From positions 1-9,156 of the forward strand of contig JALXDB010000027.1 of NCBI GenBank assembly GCA_026990615.1: 9,156 nt of DNA, read 5' to 3'. Positions within the stretch are counted from its first letter, which is position 1, and every line of letters starts with the position of its first letter. The notes below the pieces were generated by a model. That model had not been told where the DNA came from and did not search any database. It saw only the letters and a list, made by a program, of their open reading frames with translations. The position numbers and the translations under genes were made by a program. This document shows positions 5,629-9,156 of this stretch, in pieces. The stretch comes from Spirochaetota bacterium. GTDB lineage: Bacteria; Spirochaetota; B62-G9.

Positions 5629-7218
5629 CTAGACAAAGTATATTTTACCGTGAAAATCTCTTACAATTTCGTCATAATTAGTTCTAAACTCTTTCACCGC
5701 CACAGGCAGGGAATGCAGAACATCCTGTGCTGTAACACCATCCTCTCCCAGCTTATCTGAGGCCAGCTCCCCAGCAAGGCCATGTATAAAAACCCCGGCA
5801 ATAACAGATTTATCAATGGGCAGTCCCAATCCATACATGGCAGCGATTGTACCCGTTAAAACATCACCTGTTCCAGCCGTTGCAAGGGCGGAATTGCCGG
5901 ATAGATTAATCAGGACGGTTCCATCTTGAAAGCCAATCAACGTATGGGCCCCTTTAAGCACCACTATAGATTTTAATTTTTGGCTTGTCTCAGCCAGAAG
6001 ATCTATTCTATTTTTTATCACTTCTTCAACCGAGGTTTTTGCAATCCTTGCCATTTCTCCCGGATGAGGTGTTAAAATTGTAGGAGCAGACCTCTCAAGC
6101 AGCACTTCGGGAGTTTTAGAAATAGCCGTAAGGCCATCCCCATCAACAAGTACAGGTTTAGCCAGATTTTGCACAAAATCCCTTACGAGTTCCTGGGTTT
6201 CATCGTTAAGGGATAGACCCGGGCCTACAACAACAAAATCAACCTTTTCACTTAACTCAAGCAAGTTACTTAAATTATCTTTGGATACGCTTCCACTCTT
6301 TGTTTCTTTAAGGGGAACAATAACAAGCTCATTACCCTTTCCTGCGATATGAGGAGCAACCGATTCAGGTGTAGCAAGCCTTGAATATCCTCCCCCCGCT
6401 TTTAAAAAGGAAAATGCACTAAAATAAGGCGCTCCATAGTAATTTTTTGAACCGGCCAGAAAAAGAACATCTCCAAAATCACCCTTATGTCCGCCTTCAA
6501 ACCTGGAAGGCAATTTTTCAGGCATCACAACTCTCACCTTTAAACTGCTGTCTTCGTATATTTCAGGCGGAAAAGATATTCTTGTAACGTAGAGCTTTCC
6601 GCAGTAATCATACCCGGGATACAGGAGATTACCCGTTTTTGGAGCACCGAATGTTACGGTGCAATCGGCCTTCACGGCAACCCCCATTACAATTCCTGTA
6701 TCTCCGTTAATCCCCGATGGGATATCGACACTGCATACGTATCCTTTACCTCTATTTATTGCCTCTATTACCTCTCTAAACTTACCGGATACCTCCCTGC
6801 TAAGCCCAGTTCCAAAAACAGCATCAACGATAATTTCATAATTTCTGATTTCCTCACTGAAAGACTCAGTATTCTCGATATACTCAACAGATATTCCGAG
6901 TTTTTTAACAATCTCAAAATTCATCAAAGCAGTTCCTTTGAACTTTTCTGGTGGATTGCATAAAAAAACCTTAACTTCGTAGCCCATTGAGTTAAACTTC
7001 CTTGCAACAACAAGGCCATCCCCCCCGTTGTTTCCGCTTCCACAAACAACAGCAACTCTTTTACCAATGCCAAAAGTTTCTCTGAAGAATGCACTAAAAG
7101 ATGCATTACCCGCGTTTTCCATTAGTAGAGTTTCAACAATGCCATATTCATCTATAACCCTCCTATCCATCTTTCGCATCTCTTCGACTCTGCTTACACT
7201 CATGCTCAATACATCCAT
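5629..7218 (-). CDS. nnrED: Bifunctional NAD(P)HX epimerase / ADP-dependent NAD(P)HX dehydratase
   Basis: A 529-residue fusion repairing hydrated NADH and NADPH in the cytosol: the N-terminal half epimerises R and S forms of NAD(P)HX, and the C-terminal half dehydrates the S form with ADP (the common bacterial Nnr/YjeF arrangement). The YjeF_N epimerase part, about 1-220, shows GSGNNGGDG at 60-68, DAVFGTGL at 132-139 and VDIPSGINGDTG at 164-175. The ribokinase-like part, about 235-525, shows GHKGDFGDVLFLAGS (243-257), VDGDGLTAI (358-366), TPHPGE (383-388) and the active-site GTGD at 449-452. Length is normal for the fusion, with no internal stop. The ATG at 7218 is preceded by TGGAGG (7227-7232) at eight bases. 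It is the last gene of the operon, 30 nt after ricT, and a hairpin follows the stop. Confidence 0.95.
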   Translation of the reverse strand: MDVLSMSVSRVEEMRKMDRRVIDEYGIVETLLMENAGNASFSAFFRETFGIGKRVAVVCGSGNNGGDGLVVARKFNSMGYEVKVFLCNPPEKFKGTALMNFEIVKKLGISVEYIENTESFSEEIRNYEIIVDAVFGTGLSREVSGKFREVIEAINRGKGYVCSVDIPSGINGDTGIVMGVAVKADCTVTFGAPKTGNLLYPGYDYCGKLYVTRISFPPEIYEDSSLKVRVVMPEKLPSRFEGGHKGDFGDVLFLAGSKNYYGAPYFSAFSFLKAGGGYSRLATPESVAPHIAGKGNELVIVPLKETKSGSVSKDNLSNLLELSEKVDFVVVGPGLSLNDETQELVRDFVQNLAKPVLVDGDGLTAISKTPEVLLERSAPTILTPHPGEMARIAKTSVEEVIKNRIDLLAETSQKLKSIVVLKGAHTLIGFQDGTVLINLSGNSALATAGTGDVLTGTIAAMYGLGLPIDKSVIAGVFIHGLAGELASDKLGEDGVTAQDVLHSLPVAVKEFRTNYDEIVRDFHGKIYFV

Positions 7219-7248
7219 TTCTTAAACCTCCAGGCTGGCATATAAAAA

Positions 7249-8283
7249 TTATACATCTTCTATCACAATATCCTCTTCTATAATTGACTCCTCAGCCTCC
7301 TCGGGAGGTCTCTTGGGAAGTTTTTCTAAAGGAATAGAAACAGTTATATCATCCTCGGTTTTAAGCTGAGCTGTACCTTTTATAACATTTATTTCAAGAA
7401 GAGTCATTTTTTCCCCATCTATTTCGATGGTTGAACCTTCTTCCGGATACTGCTTTTTAATCTCTGCATAGAAATTGTGCTCATAGGCCAGACAACATAG
7501 CAATCTTCCGCAAGCACCTGATATCTTCGAAGAGTTCAAAGTAAGATTCTGATCTTTTGCCATTTTAATAGTGACGGGCTGAAGCTCGTACTTTACAGAA
7601 TTACAGCAAAATGGCCGACCACATACACCAATCCCCTGTACTATTTTAGCTTCATCCCTGGCACCTATCTGCCTCAATTCTATTCTCTTCTTGAATACTG
7701 AAGCAAGGTCCTTTACAAGTTCCCTGAAATCGACCCTCTCATCGGCAGTAAAATTAAACAGGACCTTATTGTCATCGAGGAAGTAATGCACGCTCACAAG
7801 TTTCATATCGAGACCGTGTTTTTTTATCTTTTCGAGAGCTATTTTAAAGGCATCCTTTGCTCTTTTTTCATTTTTTCTTTTCTTCTTAAGGTCCTCTTCC
7901 GTACAAACCCTTATAAACTTTCTTACCTGAAGACCGTCATGCTCCATCCTGCTTTCTCCCAGAACCTGGGCAATCTCCGGACCGTTATCGGTTTCTACAA
8001 CAATGAGTTGATTTCTATATAAACTAACACCTGCAACCTCTGTGTAGCATATTTCATAGTTGTACAGCAGCCTCAGGGCATAGAGTTTGAGATTGTTTAT
8101 CTGCCTTTTATTTTGCTCTTCATCAGAGATATCTGCTACAGGCTCTTTGCTATCTACCATAGCCTCCATGTTTTGAGTGGTAGCATTATTACCACCGTTT
8201 TCGGGTCTTTGATGATGTTTCTCCTCTATCTTTTTTATATCTTCCTTTTTTATATCTTCTTTCCTTCCTCTATCCTCTTGCAT
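7249..8283 (-). CDS. ricT: PSP1-domain protein RicT (YaaT)
   Basis: A 344-residue RicT/YaaT family protein (PSP1 domain, PF04468). In Bacillus subtilis RicT works with RicA and RicF in an iron-sulfur complex that stimulates RNase Y-dependent mRNA maturation and affects competence, biofilm and sporulation. The conserved core begins near residue 75. Two cysteine clusters, CGRPFCC (221-227) and CGRLLCC (258-264), flank the signature PVTIKMAKDQNLTLN (236-250) and are the probable cluster ligands. Unlike the Bacillus protein, it has a roughly 70-residue charged N-terminal tail containing a tandem EDIKK duplication, and a Glu-rich C-terminal tail (about 326-344). ATG at 8283 has only a weak AAGG site (8293-8296); a start at internal Met40 or Met42 would remove most of the tail but shows no better ribosome site. 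It lies 23 nt after yaaR. Confidence 0.93.
   Translation of the reverse strand: MQEDRGRKEDIKKEDIKKIEEKHHQRPENGGNNATTQNMEAMVDSKEPVADISDEEQNKRQINNLKLYALRLLYNYEICYTEVAGVSLYRNQLIVVETDNGPEIAQVLGESRMEHDGLQVRKFIRVCTEEDLKKKRKNEKRAKDAFKIALEKIKKHGLDMKLVSVHYFLDDNKVLFNFTADERVDFRELVKDLASVFKKRIELRQIGARDEAKIVQGIGVCGRPFCCNSVKYELQPVTIKMAKDQNLTLNSSKISGACGRLLCCLAYEHNFYAEIKKQYPEEGSTIEIDGEKMTLLEINVIKGTAQLKTEDDITVSIPLEKLPKRPPEEAEESIIEEDIVIEDV
8230..8259 (-). repeat. Exact 15-bp tandem duplication within ricT
   Basis: CTTTTTTATATCTTC (plus strand) occurs twice without interruption, 8230-8244 and 8245-8259. On the coding strand it encodes two copies of EDIKK in the N-terminal tail. The unit is a multiple of three, so the reading frame is kept. 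Copies are identical, which points to a recent duplication. Confidence 0.9.
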
Positions 8284-8306
8284 CTTCGTATACCTTAAAA
8301 TTAATT

Positions 8307-8765
8307 TTATTTGTAAAGATCTATTAACAACCCCCTGATTTCATCGAGTTTTGACATCAGATCAATATTCTTTAGCTGATTCGACACTATTAACTTTGAT
8401 AATGCTTCAAGCCTATTGTCTATTATCCTCGCGACTGTGTATATCTTCTGCCTCAACTTACCCCCAGTATGACGCTCAACCCTTATCATATGATCCGTAA
8501 CATGCTTTATGAACTGCTTTATCATCGACTTATACTTTTTAAGCTCTTTCATACTGGGATTTTTAAAAAACCTTTCTCCCTGTTTAGTAATCTCATCTAC
8601 TAGCTTATCAAACTCGAGATGAAAATCCTCGGTTTCAATGCTTTTAAGCTCATCGTAAAAGGAACTATGCACAACATTTACTTCACCTGAAACCTTCTTC
8701 TTTCCCTTTTTGCCACCCACACGAAACTCTTTTTTATCTCTTCCAGTTTTTTCCAGTTCTATCAA
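8307..8765 (-). CDS. yaaR: YaaR family protein (DUF327)
   Basis: A 152-residue protein of the YaaR/DUF327 family (PF03885), close in length to Bacillus subtilis YaaR; biochemical function is unknown. After a lysine-rich N-terminal segment (residues 10-27, KKEF, GGKKGKKK) it is helical. Family landmarks visible are the FFKNPSMKELKKYKSMIKQF block (86-105 region), KIYTVARIIDNRLEAL near 115-130, and the C-terminal LDEIRGLLIDLYK. It starts at a TTG (8763-8765) that overlaps the tmk stop by four bases (TTGA), with AAGGAGG (8773-8779) seven bases upstream. The gene lies between tmk and ricT as in Bacillus, where yaaQ (darA) precedes it and holB follows; both are absent here. I infer a link with RicT or DNA metabolism only from this conserved neighbourhood. 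Confidence 0.9.
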   Translation of the reverse strand: MIELEKTGRDKKEFRVGGKKGKKKVSGEVNVVHSSFYDELKSIETEDFHLEFDKLVDEITKQGERFFKNPSMKELKKYKSMIKQFIKHVTDHMIRVERHTGGKLRQKIYTVARIIDNRLEALSKLIVSNQLKNIDLMSKLDEIRGLLIDLYK

Positions 8766-9156
8766 GACAGTACCTCCTTCTTAACAATATTGTAAATCTC
8801 ATTGCTGATCTCAACTATATCTCTCTTGCCATCTATAATTCTAAAGATATCACGGTAATCATCAGCAATCTTCAAATAACCCTCTCTTACCCTCTTCTGA
8901 AAGTCAAGGCCTTCTCTTTCGATCCTATCTCCTCCTTTGTGGCCACTCTTTATATAGGAGTTTTCGGCCGCTACACCGAGCCTATCCTCAGGTTTAACAT
9001 CGATATAAAATACAATATCGGGAAGAAGCCTGTCAGCTGCATAGAGGTTCATCTTTTTAAGAAAATCTATTGAACCTATACCCCTTGCATATCCCTGGTA
9101 GACAAGAGTAGAAAATATATACCTAGAAGATATAACAATAGTTCCCTGGTCAATAG
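8762..9156 (-). CDS. tmk: Thymidylate kinase, C-terminal part
   Basis: About 131 codons of dTMP kinase, the cytosolic P-loop enzyme making dTDP from dTMP and ATP. The gene runs off the right edge, so the P-loop and first third are not visible. Reading continuously from the edge, the substrate-binding region reads VISSRYIFSTLVYQGYARG, followed by PDIVFYIDVKPED, the DRIEREG lid segment and FQKRVREGYLKIA, all in the normal order. An ATG at 9052 is internal and not the start. The usual DRY/DRH motif is SRY here: serine replaces the aspartate. It ends in TGA (8762-8764) overlapping the TTG of yaaR by four bases. First visible gene of the tmk-yaaR-ricT-nnrED operon. Family identity is clear; whether the altered motif affects activity is open. 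Confidence 0.9.
   Translation of the reverse strand, partial: IDQGTIVISSRYIFSTLVYQGYARGIGSIDFLKKMNLYAADRLLPDIVFYIDVKPEDRLGVAAENSYIKSGHKGGDRIEREGLDFQKRVREGYLKIADDYRDIFRIIDGKRDIVEISNEIYNIVKKEVLS
8773..8779 (-). promoter_or_regulatory. Ribosome binding site selecting the TTG start of yaaR
   Basis: A perfect AAGGAGG (plus-strand CCTCCTT) lies seven bases before the TTG at 8765, inside the last codons of tmk. Its quality and spacing make the rare TTG a credible start and suggest translational coupling through the TTGA stop-start overlap. Confidence 0.8.

Noticed and set aside
9050..9052. ATG as the start of a short 96-codon gene
   Set aside because: The frame remains open upstream to the window edge and the upstream residues match thymidylate kinase, so the ATG is internal.

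Overview
This is a compact bacterial chromosome segment (roughly 40% G+C, strong Shine-Dalgarno sites, some TTG and GTG starts) made almost entirely of housekeeping genes. The right-hand operon (tmk, yaaR, ricT, nnrED) resembles the tmk-yaaQ-yaaR-holB-yaaT block of Bacillus, without yaaQ and holB. That block, plus the seryl-tRNA synthetase variant, suggests a Firmicutes- or spirochaete-like anaerobe. I cannot fix the phylum from the sequence, and no rRNA or tRNA gene is present.

Layout from left to right. Bases 1-184 hold the 5' end of a minus-strand gene for a small membrane-anchored protein of unknown function. It is divergent from a plus-strand CoA-binding-domain protein (308-694). That gene ends tail to tail with serS, the two stop codons sharing the tetranucleotide TTAA. 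A minus-strand operon, phosphoglucomutase/phosphomannomutase -> SAM hydroxide adenosyltransferase -> serS (4609 down to 691), has gaps of only 12-13 nt. It starts from a promoter placed back to back with that of gcvH, the only other plus-strand gene (4801-5184). Between gcvH and the end of nnrED lies a 444-bp gene-free stretch with a sharply bounded, GC-rich, self-complementary block (about 5363-5522). The right part is the minus-strand operon tmk (5' end outside the window) -> yaaR -> ricT -> nnrED.

The genes serve core functions: dTTP synthesis (tmk), RNA processing and development (ricT), NAD(P)H repair (nnrED), one-carbon metabolism or lipoyl carriage (gcvH), sugar-phosphate interconversion, SAM hydrolysis and tRNA charging. 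I found no defence system, CRISPR array, transposase, phage gene or toxin-antitoxin pair. The least explained items are the GC-rich intergenic block, a Ser for Asp replacement in the thymidylate kinase DRY motif, an exact 15-bp tandem duplication in the charged N-terminal tail of RicT, and a 15-bp repeat around the gcvH start.
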